Positions 41,041 through 49,234 of a stretch of 64,000 bases of DNA are shown piece after piece (the first letter of the stretch is position 1; each line of letters starts with the position of its first letter). The stretch covers positions 2,356,001 through 2,420,000 of the forward strand of contig CP036296.1 of NCBI GenBank assembly GCA_007751255.1, given 5' to 3'. Position numbers and translations under genes: made by a program. A model generated the notes under the pieces. That model was given only the letters and a program-made list of their open reading frames with translations, was not told the DNA's origin and did not search any database. This stretch comes from Engelhardtia mirabilis (GTDB lineage Bacteria; Planctomycetota; UBA1135; GCA-002686595).

Positions 41041-42077
41041 GCCCCGCTGGCCCCGGGGGCTGCCGCGACCTCGACCGGGTGGGCTTCGAGGAAGGCCGCG
41101 ATGTGGTTCAGCACCTCTTCGGGCGCGTCCTCGAGCACCCAGTGCCCCGCGTTGGCGATGGTGTGGACCTCGGCGGCGGGGAAGAACTGCTGGTAGCGAT
41201 CGCGGAACTCGGTGGTGAAGCACCAGTCGCGCGCGCCCCAGACGATGCAGGTGGGTCGATCGGCGAGCCCGCTGAGGGACTCCTCGATCGCGACCAGGTC
41301 GTTCCAACTGCGATGGGAGGGGTCCATCGGGATGTCGTCCACGAACGCCTGGATCGCGACGCGATCGGCCCAGGAGGCGTAGGGCAGCAGGTAGCCGCGC
41401 CGCTCGGCGCGGGTCCAGCGCTTGCGCTCCACCGCCCACATCAGGGCCAGGCGCGAGAAGAGCCCGAGGCCGCGGATGCCCAGGCGACCCAGGAAGGGCA
41501 CGCGACCCATGGCGATGCGCCCGGGCATGCGCGTCGAGCGAAAGGCGCCCGAGTTGAGGATCACGAGGCGCTCGACCAGCTCCGGCCGACGCGCCGCCAG
41601 GCCGAGTCCGATGGCCCCGCCCCAATCCTGGACCACGAGCGTCGCGCGCTCGATGCCGAGCTCGTCCACCAGGGTCTCGAGCGAGTCGATGTGCCGCGCG
41701 AGGCGGTAGTCGAAGTCGGCCGGCTTCTCGGAGAAGCCGCAGCCGATCAGGTCCGGGGCCACCACGCGGTGGGTGAAGCGGAAGCGGTCGATCAGGCGAC
41801 GCCAGTGGAAGGACCAGCTGGGGTTGCCGTGTACGCAGAGCAGCACCGGCGCGGCGGGGTTGCCCTCGTCGACGAAGTGCATCCACGGGCCCCCGTCCAC
41901 GCGCACGAAGTGGGGCGTCACCTCGTACTCGGGGACCAGCTTGTTCTTGAGGCGGCGGCGGTCGTCGGCGAGGTCGAGCGGAGCCCGCTCGGCGCCGCGC
42001 TGACGCGACTTGCCTCCGGCCGGACGCACGGTGCGGCCCTGGGCGGCGGGCTCGGAGGTCGGATCGGTGGAGGGCAT
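41037..42077 (-). CDS. oleB: Beta-lactone decarboxylase OleB (alpha/beta hydrolase)
   Basis: A haloalkane-dehalogenase-like hydrolase of 346 aa that in the ole pathway decarboxylates the beta-lactone to a cis-olefin. The nucleophile elbow is VVQDWGG (Asp nucleophile), the oxyanion region VHGNPSWSFHWR, and the catalytic His lies in NAGHWVLED. HFVDEGNPAAPVLLCVHGNP and LIGCGFSEKP are typical of this subfamily. An N-terminal extension of about 45 basic residues precedes the fold; the true start could be internal. It overlaps oleC by four bases and starts 52 bases after fabI. Confidence 0.87.
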   Translation of the reverse strand: MPSTDPTSEPAAQGRTVRPAGGKSRQRGAERAPLDLADDRRRLKNKLVPEYEVTPHFVRVDGGPWMHFVDEGNPAAPVLLCVHGNPSWSFHWRRLIDRFRFTHRVVAPDLIGCGFSEKPADFDYRLARHIDSLETLVDELGIERATLVVQDWGGAIGLGLAARRPELVERLVILNSGAFRSTRMPGRIAMGRVPFLGRLGIRGLGLFSRLALMWAVERKRWTRAERRGYLLPYASWADRVAIQAFVDDIPMDPSHRSWNDLVAIEESLSGLADRPTCIVWGARDWCFTTEFRDRYQQFFPAAEVHTIANAGHWVLEDAPEEVLNHIAAFLEAHPVEVAAAPGASGA

Positions 42078-42129
42078 GGGAGGTGGGGGGGCGCGCAGAG
42101 GATAGCGGCCCGGCCGCCATCGGGAGCGA

Positions 42130-42954
42130 TCAGACTCCGTCGGGTCGCGTGGCGCGGCTCACGATCTCTTGGTCGAAGTAGTTCAGCTCCATCCCGGCGT
42201 CGACCACCAGGCCCTGGCCGTTGAGGCCGCTGGAGCGGGGCGAGAGCAGGAAGACGGCCGTGTCGGCGACCTCCACCGTCGCCAGGCCGCGCTTTCTGGG
42301 GATGGCCGCCTCCGCGAAGAGGTAGCTCTCCAGGTAACCGGGGATGCCGGCGGAGGAGCTGGTCTTGAGCAGGCCGGCCTTGACGGCGTTGAAGCGCACC
42401 TCCGTGTCGGCCGAGAAGCTCTTGGCCAGGAAGGCCACGGACGAGTCCAGGGCGGCCTTGACCGGGGCCATGTAGCCGTAGTTCTCCGAGGCCATGCGGG
42501 TGGTCGAGATCGAGATCGTGACCACGGAGGCGTCGTGGGCGAAGAGCGGCTTGAGCGTGCGCGAGAGCTGCACCAGGGAGAAGCACGAGACGTTGATCGC
42601 CTGCAGGAAGTCGTCGCGGCCGGTCTCGTGGAAGGGCTTGGGGCCCTCCGAGTAGTTGGCGAAGGCGATCGAGTGGCACAGGCCGTGGAGCTGGTCCACG
42701 CCCGCGTCGCGCAGGGCGCCGGGTAGGGCCTCGATCTGGCCCTGGTCCTCGACGTCGCAGACCACCACGGGGCCGTCGCCGGGGAGCTTGGCGGCCAGCT
42801 CGTCGCGGCGCTGCTCGCTGCGAACGCTCCAGCAGACCCGAGCCCCGGCCTCGACCAGGCGCTTGCCCACCTGGAATCCGACGCTCTTCTTGTTGGCCAC
42901 CCCGGCGATCAGGATGCGCCGGCCCGCGAGGCCCATGAAGTCGGTGGCGCTCAT
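42130..42954 (-). CDS. fabI: Enoyl-ACP reductase FabI
   Basis: An NADH-dependent SDR enzyme (274 aa) that reduces trans-2-enoyl-ACP, the last step of chain elongation. The start ATG 42954 overlaps the dehydratase gene as ATGA. FabI signatures: [18 protein letters not shown] for cofactor binding, [29 protein letters not shown] with Y-x6-K, and [19 protein letters not shown]. Being inside a secondary lipid cluster with a dedicated ACP and synthase suggests either the housekeeping FabI placed here or a copy for a special chain. The downstream ole genes would use the product. Confidence 0.9.
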   Translation of the reverse strand: MSATDFMGLAGRRILIAGVANKKSVGFQVGKRLVEAGARVCWSVRSEQRRDELAAKLPGDGPVVVCDVEDQGQIEALPGALRDAGVDQLHGLCHSIAFANYSEGPKPFHETGRDDFLQAINVSCFSLVQLSRTLKPLFAHDASVVTISISTTRMASENYGYMAPVKAALDSSVAFLAKSFSADTEVRFNAVKAGLLKTSSSAGIPGYLESYLFAEAAIPRKRGLATVEVADTAVFLLSPRSSGLNGQGLVVDAGMELNYFDQEIVSRATRPDGV

Positions 42955-43430
42955 CGGTCCACGCGACCCATGGCGCCGGCGGCGCTGAGCACGAAGGAGA
43001 GGTCCACCGCCTTCTTGCCTCCGCAGCGCACCACGCCGCGCAGGATCCAGGCCGGGCCGAGGCGCTCGACCAGCTTGACCTCGGTCTCGACGGTCTCGCC
43101 CGGCAGCACCATGCGGCGGAAGCGCGCGCCCTCGAGCTTGGTGACCACGGGCACACCGTCACCGGCGTCGAAGCCCGCCAAGGCGCGGCTGACGAGCAGC
43201 GCCCCGGACTGCAGGGCGTGCTCGCACAGCAGTACCCCCGGAGTCACCGGCTGACCCGGGTAGTGCCCGCGGAACCAATCGGCATCAGCGGGCACGGTCC
43301 AGCGCGTGACGATGCGCTCGTCCTGCGCCTCGAGCACCTCGTCGACCAGCAGGAAGGGCTCGCGGTGGGGGATGGCGGCTTCGATCGCCGCGCGATCGGC
43401 GGGTGCCTCGAGTCGGGTGGACTGGGTCAT
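42951..43430 (-). CDS. 3-hydroxyacyl-ACP dehydratase, FabZ/FabA-like hot-dog protein
   Basis: A 159-aa hot-dog fold dehydratase that removes water from 3-hydroxyacyl-ACP. [15 protein letters not shown] marks the N-terminus. The catalytic His and the acidic partner lie in [40 protein letters not shown] follows, as in FabZ. Length is normal for FabZ. It sits between the FAD oxidoreductases and FabI in a single operon, providing the dehydration step in the same elongation set. Confidence 0.87.
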   Translation of the reverse strand: MTQSTRLEAPADRAAIEAAIPHREPFLLVDEVLEAQDERIVTRWTVPADADWFRGHYPGQPVTPGVLLCEHALQSGALLVSRALAGFDAGDGVPVVTKLEGARFRRMVLPGETVETEVKLVERLGPAWILRGVVRCGGKKAVDLSFVLSAAGAMGRVDR

Positions 43431-43449
43431 GGGAGCGGTTCGCGCGGGG

Positions 43450-44979
43450 TCAGGCGCTGACTTCGGCCAGGGAGTAGAGCCAGGCGTCGACCTTGTTGGC
43501 GCAGATCGCGCCGTAGTTCGCCGCCCCGAGCCAACCGGACATGATGATCCCGACGCTGCCGGCGTGGAACAGGCCGCCGATCTCGTCGGGCAGCTGGGTC
43601 GAGACCTCGAGGCCCTCGAACTTGGTGCCGAAGGAGGTCCCGGTGGGGTGCTCGGTGTAGAAGGCGAAGGTGCGCGGCGTGGCGACCTCCACGTGGTCGA
43701 TCAGTCCGCCCACCCCGGGCACGTAGCCCTCCAGGCAGGCCAGGGTGTCGGCGGCGAGCTTGTCCTTGGCGGCGTCGTAGGCGGCCTGGTCGAGCTCGGC
43801 CCAGTCCTCCCAGCGCGCGTTGGTGGAGCTGACCACGCTGTAGCGCGGACGACCCTGGGGGCGGGTCTTCGGGTAGTAGAAGGAGAAGGTGCGGCTCTCG
43901 CCGTGGAAGTCGCACAGGGACTCGGACGTGAAGGTCGGCCGTGTGGACGTGAACAACAGGTCCGTCACCCAGGGCAGCTCGGCGCCATCGCGCACGCCCA
44001 TGTAGACCTGGCAGCTCGACGTGTTCAGGCGCACCTTGCCGGCCTTGGCCACGAAGTCCGGGTCGAAGTGCGCCGCGCCGACCAGCTTGTGGACGGTGGT
44101 CAGCACGTTGGCGTTGGAGACCACGGCCTTGGCGGCGATGAAGCGTCCCAGGGCCTCGACGCCGGCTACGCGGCGCTCACCCATGGGGCTCTCCTCGATC
44201 ACGATCTTGTCGACCAGCACGGAGTTGAAGATCTCTACGCCGTTGGCGACCAGCTCGGCCTTCATCTTCTTGATCAGGGTGTCGGTGCCGCCACTGAAGG
44301 TGTACACGCCCTTGCTCATGAAGTTCGAGAAGACGATCCCGTAGCTGATCGCCGGGTCGTCGAGGGTCGAGCCGTTGGCGTAGCTGATCGGCTCCATCAA
44401 GAGCCGGTGGACGTCGTTGCGCCCGGGGAAGCAGCGCTCGAGCAGCTCGCCCGTGGTCTCGGTGGTCGGGTCGAAGAAGTCCATCCGACGCAGTTCGTCG
44501 TAGAAGGCCTCGACCTTCGCGCGCTCGAGCCCGAACACGTCGACCAGCTTGTTCGTGAAGTCGACCCGCGTGAACTCGGTCTCGAAGGAGAACTGCGGGT
44601 TGTCGAAGCGCACCCCGTCGAGCTGCTCGATCGAGTCGGCGATCTCCTGGGTCCAGTACTTGCGGCACGTCTTCTTCATCCCGATCGGGAAGCCGTGCAG
44701 GGAGATGTCGAACGTGTGCCCGCCCTTGCGGCGGAACCAGGTGGCCAGGCCGCCGAAGTTGTAGTGCTGCTCGAGCAGGGCCACCCCGTGTCCGGCGCGG
44801 CCGAGCACGTTGGCCGCGGTCAAACCGCCCAGGCCACTGCCGATCACCACCAGGTCGTAGGCGGAGGCGGCCCCTTCGAGGGGGTCCTTGGTCAGGGGCC
44901 GCTTGCCGTCGGTGCTGCCCTTGAAGTAGCGCACGTCGCGCTCGCCCCGGGGGCGCGGGATCTCGTCGGAGTGAGTCAT
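43450..44979 (-). CDS. CrtI-like FAD oxidoreductase
   Basis: A 509-aa flavoprotein of the phytoene desaturase/carotenoid isomerase superfamily. The dinucleotide-binding motif is [20 protein letters not shown] followed by [13 protein letters not shown]; the C-terminal FAD contact is [16 protein letters not shown]. These enzymes desaturate or isomerise long hydrophobic chains. No carotenoid gene (phytoene or squalene synthase) is nearby; instead it is surrounded by ACP, synthase, dehydratase and reductase genes. I infer an acyl-chain substrate, perhaps introducing or rearranging double bonds. The next gene is a second member of the family. Confidence 0.82.
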   Translation of the reverse strand: MTHSDEIPRPRGERDVRYFKGSTDGKRPLTKDPLEGAASAYDLVVIGSGLGGLTAANVLGRAGHGVALLEQHYNFGGLATWFRRKGGHTFDISLHGFPIGMKKTCRKYWTQEIADSIEQLDGVRFDNPQFSFETEFTRVDFTNKLVDVFGLERAKVEAFYDELRRMDFFDPTTETTGELLERCFPGRNDVHRLLMEPISYANGSTLDDPAISYGIVFSNFMSKGVYTFSGGTDTLIKKMKAELVANGVEIFNSVLVDKIVIEESPMGERRVAGVEALGRFIAAKAVVSNANVLTTVHKLVGAAHFDPDFVAKAGKVRLNTSSCQVYMGVRDGAELPWVTDLLFTSTRPTFTSESLCDFHGESRTFSFYYPKTRPQGRPRYSVVSSTNARWEDWAELDQAAYDAAKDKLAADTLACLEGYVPGVGGLIDHVEVATPRTFAFYTEHPTGTSFGTKFEGLEVSTQLPDEIGGLFHAGSVGIIMSGWLGAANYGAICANKVDAWLYSLAEVSA

Positions 44980-44994
44980 GGCTGGAGTTCGGGG

Positions 44995-46395
44995 CTAGCG
45001 GGCGGCCATCGCGTGCTGGGTGGCGATCGAGATCCCCGAGACCGCCGCGCCGATCACGCCCAGGAAGCCCTGGTCGGTGCCGCAGAGGTACAGGCCCGCC
45101 ACGGGGGTGGAGCCGTCGGGACGCTTGCGCGGGCTGCCGTAGATCGCGCCGCCGAGCTTGCGCGTGTACTTGGTGAGCGTGCGCGGTGTGAACACGTCCC
45201 GGAAGGTCTCGTGGGGGCGCACGTCGGCGCAGAAGGCGGTCGTGGCCTCGAGCGCTGCATCGGACAGGAGCTGCTTGCGGGCCACGTACTCGTCCTCTTC
45301 CAGCGCGACCCAGCGCTCGTGGTCCGCCAGCACCGTGACGCGGAACAGCGGCTCGCGCTCCGCCGGCGTGCCCGCGAAGTTGGTCGGCATCGAGATCACG
45401 CCGGAGCTCACGTCCACCAGGCGGTCGGGCCGCTCGTAGCGGAAGCGCTCACCCGTGGAATAGAAGATCACCGCTGCGTCCATGTCCGGCCCCAGCTCGT
45501 GGGGCCAGCGGTCGAGCACGCAGATCGTCTCGACGAACGACAGGCGGCCGGCGTCGCCAGGGCGCACGTGCTCGGACTCGAGCGCCTCTCCGCACAGGTG
45601 CATGGTCTCGACCCAGCCGGCGGAAGAGATCACCCGGTCGGTCGCCAGCCGCGTCCCGTCGGCCAGGACGACCGCGCGAGCCGCGCCGCCCTCGACTTCG
45701 ATGCGCGCCACGTCGGACTTGAGCCGCAGCTCGGCACCGGCGGCGACGAGGCGGTCCTTGAACAGGGCCAGGAAGGGCCGGATGCCCTCGGCGGGCATGG
45801 CCAGGCCTTCCAGGAAGATCGAGCGGAACAGGATCACGAACTGGTCCCAATCCACGTCGTTCTCGCGCGCGCTGCCGTAGTAGCAGGTGGGCACCAGTAG
45901 GAGGTCGACGAGGTCGGCGTCGCCGAGGCGCGCCGTCAGGCGCTCGCGCGCGCTGGACGGGTCGGGCTCGCCCAGGGGGGCGTCGCGGAGCTCGTCGACC
46001 AGCGCGACAAAGGCGTCGACGCGCGCCGGGAAGCAGCGACCGATCTCCTCGATCAGGAGCTCGACCTGATTCGAAAAGCGCACGCGATGCCCGGCACAGA
46101 CGACCTGCGACGTCTTCTGGGGCAACAGGTTCAGCTCGTCGTGGCTGATCCGCAACTGCTTGCAGACCCGGGCCAGGGGCGTGCCCCGGGTGCCCTTGGG
46201 CACGTAGTTCGTCAGGGCGTGCATCCCGGTGTCGAACAGGTGCCCGCCGCGCTTGTAGAACGAGTTGAGGCCGCCCCAGAGGTAGTGTTGCTCCAGGACG
46301 GCCACACGCTGGCCGAACATGGCCAGCCTGATCCCCGCCGCCATGCCACTCAGGCCGGCGCCGATGACGATCGTGTCGTAGCGCTCAGGGATCAT
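44995..46395 (-). CDS. CrtI-like FAD oxidoreductase, second copy
   Basis: A 466-aa flavoprotein related to the adjacent one, with TIVIGAGLSGMAAGIRLAMFG and LEQHYLWGGLNSFYKRGG at the N-terminus and LYLCGTDQGFLGVIGAAVSG at the C-terminal FAD site. The gene order gives two similar desaturase/isomerase-like enzymes 15 bases apart on one transcript. They may act in sequence on the same chain or as a pair. The shared LEQHYxxGGL element supports common descent. The substrate is unknown; an ACP-bound acyl chain is the contextual guess. Confidence 0.82.
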   Translation of the reverse strand: MIPERYDTIVIGAGLSGMAAGIRLAMFGQRVAVLEQHYLWGGLNSFYKRGGHLFDTGMHALTNYVPKGTRGTPLARVCKQLRISHDELNLLPQKTSQVVCAGHRVRFSNQVELLIEEIGRCFPARVDAFVALVDELRDAPLGEPDPSSARERLTARLGDADLVDLLLVPTCYYGSARENDVDWDQFVILFRSIFLEGLAMPAEGIRPFLALFKDRLVAAGAELRLKSDVARIEVEGGAARAVVLADGTRLATDRVISSAGWVETMHLCGEALESEHVRPGDAGRLSFVETICVLDRWPHELGPDMDAAVIFYSTGERFRYERPDRLVDVSSGVISMPTNFAGTPAEREPLFRVTVLADHERWVALEEDEYVARKQLLSDAALEATTAFCADVRPHETFRDVFTPRTLTKYTRKLGGAIYGSPRKRPDGSTPVAGLYLCGTDQGFLGVIGAAVSGISIATQHAMAAR

Positions 46396-46441
46396 GGAGA
46401 GGGACCATCCGCCGACAGCAGGCGCCCATTCGGCGCATGCT

Positions 46442-46461
46442 CCAACGCCGCCAGGCGTTGG
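46442..46461 (-). terminator. Hairpin after the ACP gene
   Basis: Perfect 8-bp stem (CCAACGCC / GGCGTTGG) with a 4-base loop, downstream of the acyl carrier protein gene on the minus strand. With the adjacent 7-bp hairpin it may separate the KAS-ACP unit from the FAD oxidoreductase genes. No T-run is present. Confidence 0.5.
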
Positions 46462-46480
46462 GCCAACAGTACCTGCGCTA

Positions 46481-46497
46481 CTCGGGCTATGCCCGAG
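46481..46497 (-). terminator. Hairpin overlapping the ACP stop
   Basis: Perfect 7-bp stem (CTCGGGC / GCCCGAG) with a TAT loop. The ACP stop codon lies within it. Together with 46442-46461 it forms a double-hairpin stop or attenuation region inside the cluster. Confidence 0.5.
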
Positions 46498-46762
46498 AAG
46501 CGCAGTGAAGCTCTTTGTCCGCGAGCTTCGGGCCGAGGTAGTCGACGCAGCCCTGCAGGGTGCCGAGCTCCTTGTAGTCCTCCTCGGGGACCTGCACGCC
46601 GTAGAGCTTGCGCAGCTCCATGACGATGTCGAGGAAGTCCATGGAGTCCAGCTCGATCTGGTCGCGCAGGCGCTCGTTCATGTCCAGGCCGTCGACCTCC
46701 TCGTCGGGGGCGATGGTCTGGATGATGTCCTTGATGGCGACGACGACTTCTTCCGGGGTCAT
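46487..46762 (-). CDS. Acyl carrier protein
   Basis: A 91-aa acyl carrier protein. The phosphopantetheine attachment Ser is residue 40 in IELDSMDFLDI. Helix I (VVAIKDIIQTIAP) and the acidic helices are typical. DSMDF replaces the usual DSL of housekeeping ACPs, as in carriers dedicated to secondary lipid or polyketide pathways. ATG 46762 is 47 bases after the synthase stop. The last 15 residues (after YLGPKLADKEL) extend past the normal end. It likely holds the growing chain for the synthase, dehydratase and reductase of this cluster. Confidence 0.88.
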   Translation of the reverse strand: MTPEEVVVAIKDIIQTIAPDEEVDGLDMNERLRDQIELDSMDFLDIVMELRKLYGVQVPEEDYKELGTLQGCVDYLGPKLADKELHCASRA

Positions 46763-46809
46763 GGCGGTGGTGGGGTAGGCGGTCAGGGGTGGGGTGGTTC
46801 CAGGTGAAC

Positions 46810-48051
46810 TCAGCCGCGGTGGTACTTCTTGACCACGACGGCCGAGTTGATTCCGAGCATCCCGAAGGACATGTTCATCACGTGCTCGACCTCGCCGATC
46901 CGGCGGGGCTCGTTCAGCACCAGGCCGCGCAGGTCGCACTCGGGGTCGAGGTCATCGACGTTGATCGTGGCGTGGACCACGCCGTCCTCGAAGCTGGGCA
47001 GGTTGCCGGCCAGCTCGAGGGCGCCGGCCGCGCCCATGGCGTGGCCGATGAAGCTCTTGGTGTTGTTGACGTGGACGCGCGGCTCGTCGCCGAAGACCTC
47101 GCGCACGGCTCGGCACTCGACGGTGTCGCCCGAGGGCGTCGAGGTGGCGTGGGTCGACAGCACGTCGATCTCGCCCGGCTCGATCCCGGCGCTCTCCAGG
47201 GCCAGGCGCATGCAGCGGTTCTGGCCGTCGGAGTCGGGCAGCACGAAGTCGGTGGCGTCCGAGTTGACCGAGTGCCCGACGACCTCGCCGTAGATCCGCG
47301 CACCGCGGGCCAGGGCGTCGTCCAGGCGCTCGAGGGTGTAGAGCGCGCCGCCCTCAGCCACGACGATCCCGTTTCGAGCGGTGTCGAAGGGTCGCGAGGC
47401 CTTGGTCGGGTCCGCGTGGGTGGCCAGGGCGCCCTGGGCGTTGAACGAGGCGAAGATCCCGAAGGTGTGGATCGACTCCGAGACGCCGCCCGCCAAGGCC
47501 AGGTCCACCTGCCCGAGCTGCAGCATCTGCATGCCCTGGATCAGGCCGAGGTTGCCCGCCGCGCAGGCGCCGCCCAGGCAGTAGGCCGGCCCGCCGATGC
47601 CGAGGTTCAGGGTCACCTCGCCCGCGGGGTTGTTGGCCACCGTGCGCGGGTTGTGGTGGTGGGACCAGTAGGAGCAGTCGTAGCCGTACTGGCTGATGTT
47701 GAAGACCTCGGCCTCGGTCTCCACGTTGCCGTGCTCGGTGGTGCCGATGTAGATGCCCACGCGGTTGCGGTCGCGGGTCTCGAGGTCGATCCCGGCGTCG
47801 GCCAGGGTCTCGTTGGCGCAGAACACCGCGATCGAACCGGCGCGGGTGCCGCGGCGGACTTCCTTGCGCTTCTGGTAGCGCAGGGCGTCGAAGTCGCAGA
47901 TGCCGGCCAGGGTCTTGCCGAAGTAGCGGATCTCGTAGGGCTGGACGCCCGAGACGCCCGCGAGCAGGTTCTTGCGGTACTCGGCCAGGGAGTTGCCGTT
48001 GGGGCTCGTCAGCCCGATCCCGGTGATCACGACGCGGGGCAGGTCGATCAC
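46810..48051 (-). CDS. 3-oxoacyl-ACP synthase, FabF-like
   Basis: A condensing enzyme of the KAS I/II family (413 aa) that extends ACP-bound chains with malonyl-ACP. GTG 48051 overlaps the regulator gene stop as GTGA. The catalytic set is complete: Cys163 in GGACAAGN, His301 in STHATSTPSGD, Lys332 and His337 in NNTKSFIGHAMG. The loop around HHHNPRTVANNPAGEV is standard. Sequence around Cys (ACAAGN rather than ACATS) differs from housekeeping FabF, suggesting a specialised chain. It forms a unit with the GbsR-like regulator and ACP. Confidence 0.88.
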   Translation of the reverse strand: MIDLPRVVITGIGLTSPNGNSLAEYRKNLLAGVSGVQPYEIRYFGKTLAGICDFDALRYQKRKEVRRGTRAGSIAVFCANETLADAGIDLETRDRNRVGIYIGTTEHGNVETEAEVFNISQYGYDCSYWSHHHNPRTVANNPAGEVTLNLGIGGPAYCLGGACAAGNLGLIQGMQMLQLGQVDLALAGGVSESIHTFGIFASFNAQGALATHADPTKASRPFDTARNGIVVAEGGALYTLERLDDALARGARIYGEVVGHSVNSDATDFVLPDSDGQNRCMRLALESAGIEPGEIDVLSTHATSTPSGDTVECRAVREVFGDEPRVHVNNTKSFIGHAMGAAGALELAGNLPSFEDGVVHATINVDDLDPECDLRGLVLNEPRRIGEVEHVMNMSFGMLGINSAVVVKKYHRG

Positions 48052-48782
48052 GATCGGGCCTCCTGCGGCTCGTCGTCGCCCGACGGACCCTCGAGGGTGG
48101 ACTCGGCCTGTTGGCGGGCCTCCTCCTCGGCGCGGATCGCGGCCAGGGCCGGGGTGGCGAGGGCGACGAGGTCGTCGGTGGTAGCGTCCTTGCCCTTGCC
48201 GCCGAAGCCGACCTTCAGGGCGGCGTGGATCGCGCGGCTCAAGATCGACTGGCTGTCGCCGAGGGCGTTGGCGACCGCGCCCACGAGCAGGGTCATCAGA
48301 GCCTCCGCGATCTCGCAGGCCGAGATGATCGAGCGCAGGGTCAGGACCCGCGGGTCCCGCTCGCCGTAGCGCTTCTGGACGAACTTGAGGGAGCGGTCGG
48401 CGGTCAATCGGAACTGCTGGAAGGCCACCGCCTCGCGCCGGCGCAGGATCGTCGCCGCGATCGAGAGGGCGTTGCCGACCGGGCTGTGGAGGTGGCAGCG
48501 GCGGTGGCTGTCGAAGGTCCGCGTGACTGCGCCCCACTCGACCAACTCGCCCAGGGTGGTGCTGGCCGCCCCCTGGCTGATCTCGATCTGCTCGCAGATG
48601 TCCTTCGCGGACAGGTGCTGCTCGGAGAGCACCAACAGGCCCCAGACCCGGCCGTGGACGCGCTTGAACCCGAAGGTCTTGAAGAACTGCTCGAACGCCG
48701 GGAGCTCGGCCGCAAGCTCGGGGTCGAGCGGCGTCAATCCACCGCCGGTGGCAGTGGAGGGGGGGTGGAGGGTCGAGGACAT
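48048..48782 (-). CDS. GbsR/MarR-type transcription regulator
   Basis: A winged-helix regulator of about 244 aa that heads the lipid cluster. ATG 48782 is chosen because it removes a non-conserved, palindrome-containing leader. The DNA-binding domain is near residues 30-100 (FKRVHGRVWGLLVLSEQHLSA, then DICEQIEISQGAASTTLGEL). This is GbsR-like (COG1510 type), a MarR relative. The C-terminal part is helical, with an acidic tail rich in Glu. A 22-bp palindrome 17 bases upstream is a natural operator. It probably controls its own operon and perhaps the downstream ole genes. Confidence 0.82.
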   Translation of the reverse strand: MSSTLHPPSTATGGGLTPLDPELAAELPAFEQFFKTFGFKRVHGRVWGLLVLSEQHLSAKDICEQIEISQGAASTTLGELVEWGAVTRTFDSHRRCHLHSPVGNALSIAATILRRREAVAFQQFRLTADRSLKFVQKRYGERDPRVLTLRSIISACEIAEALMTLLVGAVANALGDSQSILSRAIHAALKVGFGGKGKDATTDDLVALATPALAAIRAEEEARQQAESTLEGPSGDDEPQEARS

Positions 48783-48798
48783 GGCTGGCGGGGCCCCG

Positions 48799-48820
48799 GA
48801 TTTCAGGAATCCCTGAAATC
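48799..48820. promoter_or_regulatory. Candidate operator palindrome
   Basis: GATTTCAGG and CCTGAAATC are perfect 9-bp arms around a 4-base centre. The A/T-rich arms stand out from the GC-rich surroundings, and the element lies 17 bases before the regulator start. It fits a homodimeric winged-helix operator. Confidence 0.65.
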
Positions 48821-49069
48821 GGGGGCGGGGGTTGTCCCACAAGCCGGTTGCCCTGTCCACCGGTCCAGATGCCTTTTCCGCCAGCCGGGACCAGCACCCG
48901 GCGACGCGCCTCACCGGCCCGAGCAGCGGCCGGGACAGGCGCGGATGGCGGCTCGGCGTTCAGGGCACTCGGGCCTTGCCCCCGAGCCGGGGTGGGCCGG
49001 CAGGGCCCCGCCCCTGGTCAGAAGGACGGGGCTCGAGCCCCCTGTGGAAGCCCCCAGGTCCTGCGCCCC

Positions 49070-49234
49070 TCAGAACATCGAGTACAGGAACGGCGACAGC
49101 AGGGGGAAGGCCGCGCCGATGCCGATCACCGAACCGACCAGGACCAGGGCCAAGACGATCACCAGCATGTGACGGTTCTCGCGCCGGGTCGCTTGCCCCA
49201 CCAGATCGGCGAGGGTGGAGAGCTTGTCCTTCAT
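49070..49234 (-). CDS. Small DUF5989-like membrane protein
   Basis: A 54-aa protein with one membrane segment (MLVIVLALVLVGSVIGIGAA cut here as residues 23-42) and the ending FPLLSPFLYSMF, which resembles the DUF5989 family that accompanies carbamoyltransferases in glycan clusters. ATG 49234 overlaps the carbamoyltransferase stop as ATGA, so it is translationally coupled. The N-terminus (KDKLSTLADLVGQATRRENR) is cytoplasmic and basic. Function of the family is unknown to me. Confidence 0.7.
   Translation of the reverse strand: MKDKLSTLADLVGQATRRENRHMLVIVLALVLVGSVIGIGAAFPLLSPFLYSMF

Noticed and set aside
43306-45900. 864-codon open frame on the plus strand over the lipid cluster
   Set aside because: The minus strand encodes a dehydratase and two flavoproteins with intact motifs, so the plus-strand frame is a GC shadow.
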